From assembly GCA_964405405.1 (NCBI GenBank), contig CAYONT010000036.1:1-19827 (forward strand): a stretch of 19,827 nucleotides of DNA. Direction: 5' to 3'. The translations under genes were made by a program, and so were the position numbers. This DNA comes from CAMCYM01 sp964405405. GTDB lineage: Bacteria; Bacteroidota; Bacteroidia; Flavobacteriales_D; Sanyastnellaceae. Shown one piece after another: positions 1 through 7,556 of this stretch; the stretch's first letter is position 1, and each line of letters starts with the position of its first letter. The notes under the pieces were generated by a model. It made no database searches and was not told the DNA's origin. It was given only the letters and a program-made list of their open reading frames with translations.

Positions 1-2326
1 ACAAAGTCGTGGGATGCTGCTCGACCGCCCTAACAAACCCGCCCCAACCCCGATTCCCCAACTGTTGCTCCCACAAATACTGCGGCCAATGCACAGAAGG
101 CCCCACCCGGACCCCCAACACCCGCTCGACCGAAAGATCCGCCTCGTGGAAAGCAGCCCGCACCCGACGACTCCGGAACAAAGGCACCCAGCTCCTCCGG
201 TCCAACTCCCGAAGCCCCTCCAACAAACCCTGCGTCGTCCCTGGGAACCGGTCCAGCGCCACCCCCTGATCGAGGTAGGCACCCACCCATCGAAAAAGCC
301 GCGGGTGCACCTCCCCTTCCAGATCCACCCCATACCGCGTCTTCCACAAGTCCCGCAACCGACTCCGGTCCCCTCCTCCCCGCTCTGCGTACGCCCCATT
401 GAGCATCCGCTCCACCCATACATCCGCTTCCGCCCCATGCCGCTCCACCGCCGCCGCCCGAACATCCGCCATGCCGATCACCCCATCGACAAACAAACGC
501 CGGTAATCCGCGAGCGGCAGCACCACCCGCACGCCCAGCAGCCGCGACGCATGAAAAATTCCCTCAAAAAAAGGTTCCCGCTCAAACGCGTGCAGCGTGT
601 TGTGGTGAACAAAATCGCGCAGCGCAAGCTGGGTGGGCAACATCAAGGCCAAATCCTCCAGCACCCCATCCACCGAAACCGCCCCCACCTCCGACCCCAC
701 CGACCCCTCGGACACCCCCACCGACCCCTCGAACACCCCCACCGACCCCTCGGACACCCACGCCGACGCCCCCGACCCCGACCCCGCCCCGCTCCGAACC
801 GCCAGCGGATGATCACTCCGGGCCTGCAACCCAGCCAACCCCTCCCAAATCACCGGAACACCCGCCCGAACGCTGGCACACTCGAATTCGTGCAACATCT
901 CCATGGCACTGTGGTCCATCCAGGTCACACCCGTCACATCCAGGATCCGCCGGGTCGCAGGCGGTGCAACATCCAGCACCTTGCGCAACCCGGGCAACTG
1001 AACAAAGACCACCGCCCCCTCCAGCACCAACACCCCGGCATCCCCCCGCTCAACCCACACCTTGCGTGCACCCCGCAAATCCCGCAAAGCCACGCCACGG
1101 AACGCATGCATGGCCCCCTTGAGCACGATGCCGGCCGCAATCCCCACCAGCAAATCCTCAAACAAAGTGAACAAGACCGTCGTGACGAAAATGGCCAATT
1201 GGTCCGGCCCCACCCGGTAAGCTGCCAACCAGGTTCGTGGGTGGGCCAGTTTGTACCCCACTCCGATGAGCAGCGCCGCCAGGGCAGCCATGGGAATCGA
1301 GCGCAACCCTTCCAGTGCAAAAACCACCGCAAGCAACATCCAAACCCCATGGAAAAAAACCGACCAGCGCGTCCGAGCACCCGACGCGACATTCGCCGAA
1401 CTTCTCGCCACCTCCGAAATCATCGGGAGCCCCCCCAACAAACCAGACAAAACATTCACCACCCCCAACCCCCTTAGGTCCCGGTTGGGATCCGACTTGC
1501 GCCTTTGGGGATCCAACCCATCCACCGCCTTCACCGTCAGCAAACTCTCCAACGTTCCCACCGCGGCAATCATCAGTACATACCGAAGGAAAGTCCCCCA
1601 CATGGCGGGAGAAGGCAGACCCGCCTGAACCCCCAGCGCACCCACCAAGTCCTCCACGACGATGCGCGATTGGGCCGTCAACCCTAGTGCATGGGACAAG
1701 GGTATGGCGAGCGCCAGCACCACCACCGGCGCTGGAACAGCCCGGGCCCATCGGAATGGCAAGGCAGTCCAAACAAAATAAACAACCAGCGAGCCCCCTC
1801 CCACCCAAGCCACCGACGGCTGGACCCAGGGACCATACGTCGGCACGGCCAGCAGCAATTCAAATGGAGTTGCGCCCGCCGTCACCTCCGCAGGAACACC
1901 GAGCAACACAGGCAACTGCTTCGCCAAGATGATGCAGCCGATGGCGGCCATCATCCCATGGATGGAAGCCACCGGAAAAAAGTCCACCAGCCGACCCAAG
2001 CGCAAGCTGCCGAAGAGGATTTGCAACAACCCGGCTGCCACCACGGCGGCCGAAGCCATCCGCCAGCCCATTTCTCCACCCCCCAAATCCGACACAGCCC
2101 CAGCAACAATGACAATCAGACCCGCCGCTGGTCCCTTGACCGCCAGCTCACTCCCCGAAACCCAAGCCCCTACCCAACCCCCGATGATGGCTGTCAAAAG
2201 CCCCATCACAGGAGGAAAACCCGAAGCCGAAGCGATGCCCAAACTCAGCGGCAAAGCCAGCAAGAAAACCAAAAAACCAGCGAATACATCGTGGCGGCGA
2301 TCCGCCCACATCCAATGAGATGACAT
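1..2326 (-). CDS. SulP transporter-STAS-DabA (DUF2309) fusion, partial at the window edge
   Basis: My own translation of the minus strand gives 775 codons without a stop, from ATG 2326 to the window edge; an in-frame TGA lies upstream at 2362-2360. Residues 1-405 are a multi-pass SulP anion transporter: LAVKGPAAGL near 61, the family block AVDGLDPQRRKSDPNRDL near 267 and GGLPMISEVARSSANVASGA near 298. Residues 421-505 fit a STAS domain (ILDVTGVTWMDHSAMEML near 461). A Gly/Ser/Val linker with three 7-residue repeats follows (510-548). Residues 555-775 match the start of DabA/DUF2309 (DFVHHNTLHAFE near 571; YLDQGVALDRFPGT near 684). Known biology: some SulP proteins carry bicarbonate, and DabA is the carbonic-anhydrase-like subunit normally paired with the membrane protein DabB. 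I infer an inner-membrane inorganic-carbon uptake protein in which SulP replaces DabB. The zinc-binding part of DabA lies outside the window, so activity cannot be judged. Sulfate transport by the SulP half is not excluded. Confidence 0.9.
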   Translation of the reverse strand, partial: MSSHWMWADRRHDVFAGFLVFLLALPLSLGIASASGFPPVMGLLTAIIGGWVGAWVSGSELAVKGPAAGLIVIVAGAVSDLGGGEMGWRMASAAVVAAGLLQILFGSLRLGRLVDFFPVASIHGMMAAIGCIILAKQLPVLLGVPAEVTAGATPFELLLAVPTYGPWVQPSVAWVGGGSLVVYFVWTALPFRWARAVPAPVVVLALAIPLSHALGLTAQSRIVVEDLVGALGVQAGLPSPAMWGTFLRYVLMIAAVGTLESLLTVKAVDGLDPQRRKSDPNRDLRGLGVVNVLSGLLGGLPMISEVARSSANVASGARTRWSVFFHGVWMLLAVVFALEGLRSIPMAALAALLIGVGYKLAHPRTWLAAYRVGPDQLAIFVTTVLFTLFEDLLVGIAAGIVLKGAMHAFRGVALRDLRGARKVWVERGDAGVLVLEGAVVFVQLPGLRKVLDVAPPATRRILDVTGVTWMDHSAMEMLHEFECASVRAGVPVIWEGLAGLQARSDHPLAVRSGAGSGSGASAWVSEGSVGVFEGSVGVSEGSVGSEVGAVSVDGVLEDLALMLPTQLALRDFVHHNTLHAFEREPFFEGIFHASRLLGVRVVLPLADYRRLFVDGVIGMADVRAAAVERHGAEADVWVERMLNGAYAERGGGDRSRLRDLWKTRYGVDLEGEVHPRLFRWVGAYLDQGVALDRFPGTTQGLLEGLRELDRRSWVPLFRSRRVRAAFHEADLSVERVLGVRVGPSVHWPQYLWEQQLGNRGWGGFVRAVEQHPTTL
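699..761 (-). repeat. three tandem 21-bp units encoding the STAS-DabA linker
   Basis: Three consecutive 21-bp units (699-719, 720-740, 741-761) differ by single bases and encode heptapeptides of the form V-S/F-E-G-S-V-G on the minus strand. The unit is a multiple of three, so copy-number change would lengthen or shorten the linker without breaking the frame. Confidence 0.85.
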
Positions 2327-2411
2327 GAAAAGAAATTGAAGAGGAACGAGCCAAGGACCTCACTGCGTCGGGCCATCGGCCCTGGGCAGGATGAACCCCG
2401 CGTGGGGGGCA

Positions 2412-2432
2412 TTCGGCGACCCAGCCGCCGAA
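2412..2432 (-). terminator. hairpin after the small secreted-protein gene; possible terminator or leader structure
   Basis: TTCGGCG (2412-2418) and CGCCGAA (2426-2432) form a perfect 7-bp GC-rich stem with a 7-nt loop. It begins 8 nt beyond the TGA of the upstream minus-strand gene. No U-tract follows, so a canonical intrinsic terminator is not shown. Shorter GC-rich inverted repeats follow at about 2371-2383 and 2397-2408. Confidence 0.35.
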
Positions 2433-2440
2433 AATCCTCT

Positions 2441-2878
2441 TCAACAATCTAACTTCAGTTCACTGAAAAAGAGCCACTTACGACTCTCAATGCGAACAGG
2501 CTGGGAACCATGATTCCCCCAGGCCCCTTCCCGAACCAACGAACCACCCCACAACGGCAGCTCACCCGCATCCAGCGGAAAACCGCCTGCCCGCTCCCGC
2601 TGCTCCTCATCCTCCTCAGCCCCGTCCGCAGCCCCTTCCCAGCCGATCCCACCGGGGACATGCTCCGCCCAGGGCAACAATCCCGGTTGCAATGACTCCC
2701 ACGCTGCATCCTGGCCTTTCGAATCTGAGGCAGGGCTGGCGACCAGCACAGCAGCACCTGAAAACCCCTCCGTAGCAAACGCCTGGACGGTGGGCATGAC
2801 CAGCCCCAACATCCACGACATGCCCCATGCCATGCACAGGACAACGCGCAAACGGGACGGGTACACCCACTGCTTCAT
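2441..2878 (-). CDS. small secreted protein of unknown function (145 aa)
   Basis: ATG 2878 opens a 145-codon frame. Residues 1-35 look like a Sec signal peptide: a basic start (MKQWVYPSRLR), a hydrophobic stretch and an Ala-rich cleavage region near VQAFATEG. The mature part is acidic and Gly/Trp-rich, with a Glu run near residues 88-94, and ends in Cys. I recognise no family. It reads in the same direction as the SulP-DabA gene, 114 bp upstream of it, and starts 37 bp after the large repeat-protein gene, so the three could be co-transcribed, although the hairpin at 2412-2432 sits between it and the transporter. Another minus-strand frame over the same bases (2455-2844) has Arg/Cys/Trp-rich composition and no signal peptide, so this frame is preferred. 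A periplasmic or surface role is only inferred. Confidence 0.65.
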   Translation of the reverse strand: MKQWVYPSRLRVVLCMAWGMSWMLGLVMPTVQAFATEGFSGAAVLVASPASDSKGQDAAWESLQPGLLPWAEHVPGGIGWEGAADGAEEDEEQRERAGGFPLDAGELPLWGGSLVREGAWGNHGSQPVRIESRKWLFFSELKLDC

Positions 2879-2915
2879 GCCGCGAAAGTAACGCCCATCA
2901 AAACCCCCCCTTCAC

Positions 2916-5900
2916 TCAGGGCTCACAAATATTGCCGAATTCGGACAGCAGCAACAGCAAATCCCCCGTACCGCGGACCGCATCCCCGTCGAGATCTCCC
3001 AAGCAACCCGGCAACACCAAGCAGGCATTCAAGTCCGCATGCCACACCGTTCCCTCGCCACAGAATTGAGCACCGTCGCAGGCTGCGAGGCCGTCCGCGT
3101 AACCGTCCGCGTAGCCGTCGGAGGAGCCGTCGGCGTAACCGTCGTCGTAGCCGTCGGTGGAGCCGTCCGCGTAACCGTCCGCGTAGCCGTCGGAGGCGCC
3201 GTCGGCGTAACCGTCCGCGTAGCCGTCGGACGTGCCCGCGGCGTAACCATCGGCGTAGCCGTCCGCTTCCCCGTCGTCGTAGCCGAGAACGTAGCCATCG
3301 AAGAAACCGGAGTTGTAGCCGGCGGTTTGGCCTGAGGCAAAACCAGCGGTCTGACCCGCGGCGAAACCGGCGTTGTAGCCCGCATTGAAGGCGTCCGATG
3401 GATCCGTGGCCAGGCAGTTGCCTCCATCTTCGGTGGCCGCGCTGTTGTAGTTCCAAGCCGTGGGATCCGTGCAGCCGAGCACCTCGAGGGCGTCGCACAC
3501 GTTGTCGCCGTCGGCATCGACCAGGCAGTCGCCCGCGCAGTCGTAACCGGGCTGCGCGTAGAGGCAACTTCCGTCGTCTTCCGTCGCCGCAGCGGCAAAG
3601 TTGCAGGCCAAATGGTCCACACAGCCGTCCACCTCATCCGCATCACAGACCCCATCGTTGTCGGCATCGGCGAGGCAGGTGCCTGCGCAGTTGCGACCGG
3701 CGGCAGGGTACACGCAGTAGCCCGCATCGGTGGCCGAGGCATCGAAGTTGCAGGCGGTGGCATCCTGGCAGCCGTGCACTTCGAACAGGTCGCAAATGCC
3801 GTCCCCATCGCCGTCGGTCAGGCAGTCGCCGGCGCAGTCCAGCCCGAGGGCCGGGTAGGTGCACGAACCGTCATCCACCAAGGCTTCGCAATCGAAGTTG
3901 CAAGCCGAGGCATCCGTACAACCGGCGTAGAGACAGGGACCGGGGTCGGTGGCGGACGCATTGTAGTTGCTGGCGTCGGGATCGCTGCAACCGGGTACTT
4001 CCTCTGCGTCGCAGACGTCATCGCTGTCGGCGTCGGCTAGGCAGTCCCCGGCGCAGTCGCGCAGGGGCGCAGCGTAGGTGCAGGCTGCGGTGGGGACGGC
4101 CAGGTAGTTGCAGGCGGTCACGTCGGAGCAGAGGTCCACGCAGTCGAACACGAGGTCCCCGTCGCTGTCGAGGTCGGGGGTGCCGCAGCCGCAGGCGCCG
4201 GGGGCGGACTTGGTCGGGTCGGCGGGACAGGCGTCGCCAGCGGTGGCGACGTAGCCGAGGGGGGCCGTGCAGGCGGACTGCGTCGCAGCGGGGTCCCCCA
4301 GTCCGTCGTTGTCGAGGTCGGCGTACCAGGTCGTCGGGTAGGTACAGGAACCATCGTCGTCCGTGGCCGCCCCGTTGTAGTTGCAGGCCGTCGCGTCTTG
4401 ACAGCCCGGAACCTCCTCGGCGTCGCACACGTCGTCGCTGTCGGCGTCAGCCAGGCAGTCCCCCGCGCAGTCGCGCAGGGCGGCCGGGTAGGAGCAGGTG
4501 GCCGTTGGGTTTGCCGTGAAGTTGCAGGCCGTGACGTCCGTGCACAGGTCGAGACAGTCCGGGACGGAGTCGCCGTCCGTGTCGGTCTCCACTTGGCCGC
4601 ACCCGCAGGGTCCGGGAGCCGTCTTCGCGCCGTCGTTGGGACAGCCGTCCCCGGCCGCCGCCACGTAGTTGGTGGGCTGGCTGCAGTTCTGGACTGTGGC
4701 GGCGGGATCCCCCGCCCCATCGCCGTCGAAGTCTGCGTACCATGTCGTGGCGTACGTGCAGGAACCGTCGTCGTTCGTGGCCGACCCGTTGTAGTTGCAG
4801 GCCGTGCTGTCTGTGCAGCCTGCGACCTCCTCGGCGTCGCACACGTTGTCGCCGTCGGCATCCGCGAGGCAGACCCCCGCGCAGTCGCGCAGGGCGGCCG
4901 GGTAGATGCAGGCCGCCGTCGGGTTTGCCGTGAAGTTGCAGGCGGCAACGTCCGTGCACAAATCGTTGCAGTCCGGCACACCATCGCCATCTGCATCCGT
5001 GTCAGCCACCCCGCAACCACACGCACCCGCCGACGTCTTGGAGGCATCCCCCGGACAACCATCCCCAGCCACCGAAACATAATTCGCAGGCTGCGTGCAG
5101 TTGGAGAGCGTGACCGCGGGATTGCCTGCGCCGTCGCCATCCAAATCCTGGTACCACGTCGTGGGGTACGTGCATGCCCCCGAAGCCACATTCGCCGTGG
5201 CGTCGTAGTTGCAAGCCGCCCCATCCATGCAACCCGTCACCTCCGGCACGCAGCTGCCATCGTCCAGCGTGGCAAACGGATCGAAGTTGAACGACGTCGC
5301 ATCCGTGCAACCACACGCATGGTTCGTGGACGCCATCGCCCCCGACCAGCCCCGGTACGAAAACGTACCCACCCCGTCGAAGTCAAACACCACCTTCGAA
5401 CCCTGGTTGAAAGCATAAATCCCCGTTTCGAGGATGAACACCGACACCGTGCCTGAGAGCGTCCCTGTGGACGTGATTTGGCCTATCAAAACCCGACCAT
5501 CTGCACCCCCGAAAGGCGGCGTGTTGAAATTACAAGCCCCGGGCGCTCCGGGCGCCAACGAACGGTTGCAGCCCAGCGTCATGTACATCGACGAGCCCAC
5601 CACGTCGTTCACCAACAGGCTCTGACCGGCCTGGAAACGCGACAGAAAATCCGAGCCGGGCGGGGTCACAAAGCCCAGCGAAAAGCCCGAAACGTCATCA
5701 ACGTTGTCCACGCCCAGGGTCCACCAGCTGTCGTAGGCCAAATCCGGCGCCACCGGAAACCACGAATCGTTCAGTGTCCACCCAAAGTCCACCCCCGCGG
5801 GATGCTGGTACCATCCGGGCGTCACCGTCGAATTCAGGGCCCAGGGCTGGTTGACCCCGGCTCCGTAAACCGAGGCAATGCCATCCTCCGGGTCGTCGAC

Positions 5901-7448
5901 GTTGACGTAAAGTCGGTAGGTCACGGTCCCGGGAATCCCGTCCACCGCATGGCGCTCCACGGTCAGCGAAGCCGGCGACAGCCCGGTGAAGGGGCTGCAA
6001 CCGCAGTACGTGCAGGTGCCGTCGTCCTCGGTGGCGCTCGCCACGAAGTTGCAGGCGGATGCGTCGGTGCAGCCATCGACCTCCAGCGGGTCGCAGGTTC
6101 CGTCCCCGTCTGTGTCCACGAGGCAGTCCCCACCGCAGTCGTAGTGGGTAGCCGGATAGGTGCAGGAACCGTCGTCGTCGGTGGCCGTCCCACTGTAGTT
6201 GCAGGCCGTCCCGTCCATGCAGCCCGGCACCTCATCGGCGTCGCACACCCCATCCCCATCGGCGTCCGCCTCGGGCGCGCCGCATCCGCAAACCCCCGGC
6301 GCCTGCTTGCCGGCGTCGCTGGGGCAACCGTCTCCGGCGACGGCGACGTGGTTCGCTGGGGCGGAGCAAGCGACCTGCGAGGACGCGGGGTCCCCGAAGC
6401 CGTCGCCGTCCAGGTCTTCGTACCAAGTGACCGCTCCGAAGCAGGAACCGTCATCGTCCGTGGCCGAAGCATTGTAATTGCAGGACCCCACCGTGGTACA
6501 ACCGGGCACCTCGAGCGCGTTGCAGATGCCGTCCCCGTCCGAGTCGAGCAGGCAGTCCCCATTGCAGTCCAGCAGCACCGACGTCGGGTACGTGCAACCC
6601 CCGTCGTCCGTGTTCGCCAGCGGTTCGTAGTTGCAGGCCGTTGCATCCGTGCAACCATAGAGCAAGGTGGGCCCGAAAGAGGTGCCCGCAAACGACGAGC
6701 GCACGATGAGCGGACGGTCTGCGTCGCCGTTGACGTACACTTCGGCTTGGATTTGGCCTGAGAAAGCCGTGCCCAGCGTGGTGAACTGCATCACCTTCAC
6801 GCGCCGCAGCGCGCCCGCCGTCTTGAACACCGGGTTGCCCAGGGCATTCAACCGCCACTCCACCGGATCGCTGCCGTCGAGGCTCACGCTTACCGGCGCC
6901 GCGATGTCGTTTGCCGTGGACAGGAAGGGCAACGAGAGGGGATGGCCCTCCGGCAGCAGGGACACCACCGTCCCCGGGTTCGTCAGCGAAACCGACGACA
7001 TCCCCACGGTCAGGTACGAATCCACCTGGTAGAGCTCGGTGATGGGCAGATACTCACTGGACGGCACCCCCGACCCCGTGGGGCCTGAGCACCAAATGTT
7101 GTTGTACAACCCGCCGGGAAAGCTGAGCGACAGCGGATAACCCGGCGCACAGAACATGCGCTCCAGCACGTCCGTCGTTCCCTCGGTCTCGAGGTACACC
7201 TCATACACCGTGTATCCCGAGATGTCCCGGCCATAGTTCACCGTGCCCGGCGGCATGGTCATGCCCGTGGTGATGACAAAGCGGTAGTTGGGCGGAGTCA
7301 CCAGCGCAGCCGGGGCGCTCAGAGCGGGGATGCCCGTGTTGTCTGGCTCCAGGTTCAGCACCAGCGCTGCATGCAGCGGTGTGTAGGCCAAACAGGATAA
7401 AAAAAGCGACATCGCCCCACCCAAAACAAACAAAATGAAACGGTTCAT
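2916..7448 (-). CDS. large secreted Cys-rich repeat protein (1510 aa)
   Basis: ATG 7448 is followed by a signal peptide (residues 1-27, ending PLHA). Residues about 30-264 form a beta-rich globular domain, and residues 486-711 look like a second, diverged copy. Residues 265-484 and 713-1348 hold sixteen units of the form G-C-x-D-x-x-A-C-N-Y/F-N...D-D-G-S-C. Between them are Asp-rich DxDxDG loops like thrombospondin type-3 calcium sites and W-Y-x-D-x-D-G-D-G blocks. Residues 739-1152 are three exact-length 138-residue super-repeats. Residues 1355-1453 are a Tyr/Gly repeat with Gly every fourth position. The last 55 residues form a Cys-bracketed module with a DLDGD loop and a DLLLLLSEFG segment. 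The usual type IX secretion tail (Y-P-N-P type) is absent. I infer an exported, calcium-stabilised surface or extracellular structural protein; binding partner unknown. The neighbour upstream is divergent, so its promoter should lie in 7449-7556. Confidence 0.93.
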   Translation of the reverse strand: MNRFILFVLGGAMSLFLSCLAYTPLHAALVLNLEPDNTGIPALSAPAALVTPPNYRFVITTGMTMPPGTVNYGRDISGYTVYEVYLETEGTTDVLERMFCAPGYPLSLSFPGGLYNNIWCSGPTGSGVPSSEYLPITELYQVDSYLTVGMSSVSLTNPGTVVSLLPEGHPLSLPFLSTANDIAAPVSVSLDGSDPVEWRLNALGNPVFKTAGALRRVKVMQFTTLGTAFSGQIQAEVYVNGDADRPLIVRSSFAGTSFGPTLLYGCTDATACNYEPLANTDDGGCTYPTSVLLDCNGDCLLDSDGDGICNALEVPGCTTVGSCNYNASATDDDGSCFGAVTWYEDLDGDGFGDPASSQVACSAPANHVAVAGDGCPSDAGKQAPGVCGCGAPEADADGDGVCDADEVPGCMDGTACNYSGTATDDDGSCTYPATHYDCGGDCLVDTDGDGTCDPLEVDGCTDASACNFVASATEDDGTCTYCGCSPFTGLSPASLTVERHAVDGIPGTVTYRLYVNVDDPEDGIASVYGAGVNQPWALNSTVTPGWYQHPAGVDFGWTLNDSWFPVAPDLAYDSWWTLGVDNVDDVSGFSLGFVTPPGSDFLSRFQAGQSLLVNDVVGSSMYMTLGCNRSLAPGAPGACNFNTPPFGGADGRVLIGQITSTGTLSGTVSVFILETGIYAFNQGSKVVFDFDGVGTFSYRGWSGAMASTNHACGCTDATSFNFDPFATLDDGSCVPEVTGCMDGAACNYDATANVASGACTYPTTWYQDLDGDGAGNPAVTLSNCTQPANYVSVAGDGCPGDASKTSAGACGCGVADTDADGDGVPDCNDLCTDVAACNFTANPTAACIYPAALRDCAGVCLADADGDNVCDAEEVAGCTDSTACNYNGSATNDDGSCTYATTWYADFDGDGAGDPAATVQNCSQPTNYVAAAGDGCPNDGAKTAPGPCGCGQVETDTDGDSVPDCLDLCTDVTACNFTANPTATCSYPAALRDCAGDCLADADSDDVCDAEEVPGCQDATACNYNGAATDDDGSCTYPTTWYADLDNDGLGDPAATQSACTAPLGYVATAGDACPADPTKSAPGACGCGTPDLDSDGDLVFDCVDLCSDVTACNYLAVPTAACTYAAPLRDCAGDCLADADSDDVCDAEEVPGCSDPDASNYNASATDPGPCLYAGCTDASACNFDCEALVDDGSCTYPALGLDCAGDCLTDGDGDGICDLFEVHGCQDATACNFDASATDAGYCVYPAAGRNCAGTCLADADNDGVCDADEVDGCVDHLACNFAAAATEDDGSCLYAQPGYDCAGDCLVDADGDNVCDALEVLGCTDPTAWNYNSAATEDGGNCLATDPSDAFNAGYNAGFAAGQTAGFASGQTAGYNSGFFDGYVLGYDDGEADGYADGYAAGTSDGYADGYADGASDGYADGYADGSTDGYDDGYADGSSDGYADGYADGLAACDGAQFCGEGTVWHADLNACLVLPGCLGDLDGDAVRGTGDLLLLLSEFGNICEP
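3090..3386 (-). repeat. Tyr-Gly (GX3-type) coding repeat with a 36-bp period
   Basis: Residues 1355-1453 of the large secreted protein place Gly at every fourth position (GYNAGFAAGQTAGF...). From about 3227 down to 3090 this becomes a regular 12-residue, 36-bp period built on DGYADGYADG plus two variable residues (AS, ST, SS, LA). The spacing resembles the deca-GX3 motif of Yae1-type proteins, but no homology is claimed. The reading frame is continuous throughout. Confidence 0.85.
3993..5234 (-). repeat. three tandem 414-bp (138-aa) super-repeats
   Basis: Residues 739-876, 877-1014 and 1015-1152 are three units of exactly 138 residues. Each has the same order: Cys unit, W-Y-x-D-x-D block, A-G-D-x-C-P...C-G-C-G block, D-C-x-D-L-C, a second short Cys unit, then L-R-D-C-A-G. 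Stretches near 4460-4540 and 4870-4950 are almost identical in DNA, suggesting recent duplication. Confidence 0.88.
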
Positions 7449-7556
7449 GGTCCGCGGTTAAAGAAAAACGACGACTTGGTTGGACGACAAGTTACGAAAA
7501 AACCCCGACGAATCAGTCCGTAAATAGGTTACGATGGGGGGCGGGAGGTTTGGGGC
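7449..7556. promoter_or_regulatory. divergent promoter region
   Basis: This 108-bp gap separates the start codons of two divergent genes, so both promoters must overlap it if the genes have their own. It is more AT-rich than its surroundings. On the minus strand a TAACTTG element near 7488-7494 loosely resembles the Bacteroidota -7 box (TAnnTTTG). GGGAGG about 9 nt before ATG 7557 could act as a ribosome site for the plus-strand gene. Placement is inferred from orientation. Confidence 0.35.

Noticed and set aside
14..1477. 487-codon plus-strand frame, Pro/His/Arg-rich
   Set aside because: Antisense shadow of the GC-rich SulP-DabA gene, whose minus-strand translation has clear family motifs.
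3090..3386. 36-bp periodic repeat that could suggest a CRISPR array
   Set aside because: Units are contiguous with no unique spacers and encode a continuous Tyr/Gly protein repeat.
3398..4519. 373-codon plus-strand frame, extremely Arg-rich
   Set aside because: Antisense to the repeat protein; composition follows from the repeats on the other strand.
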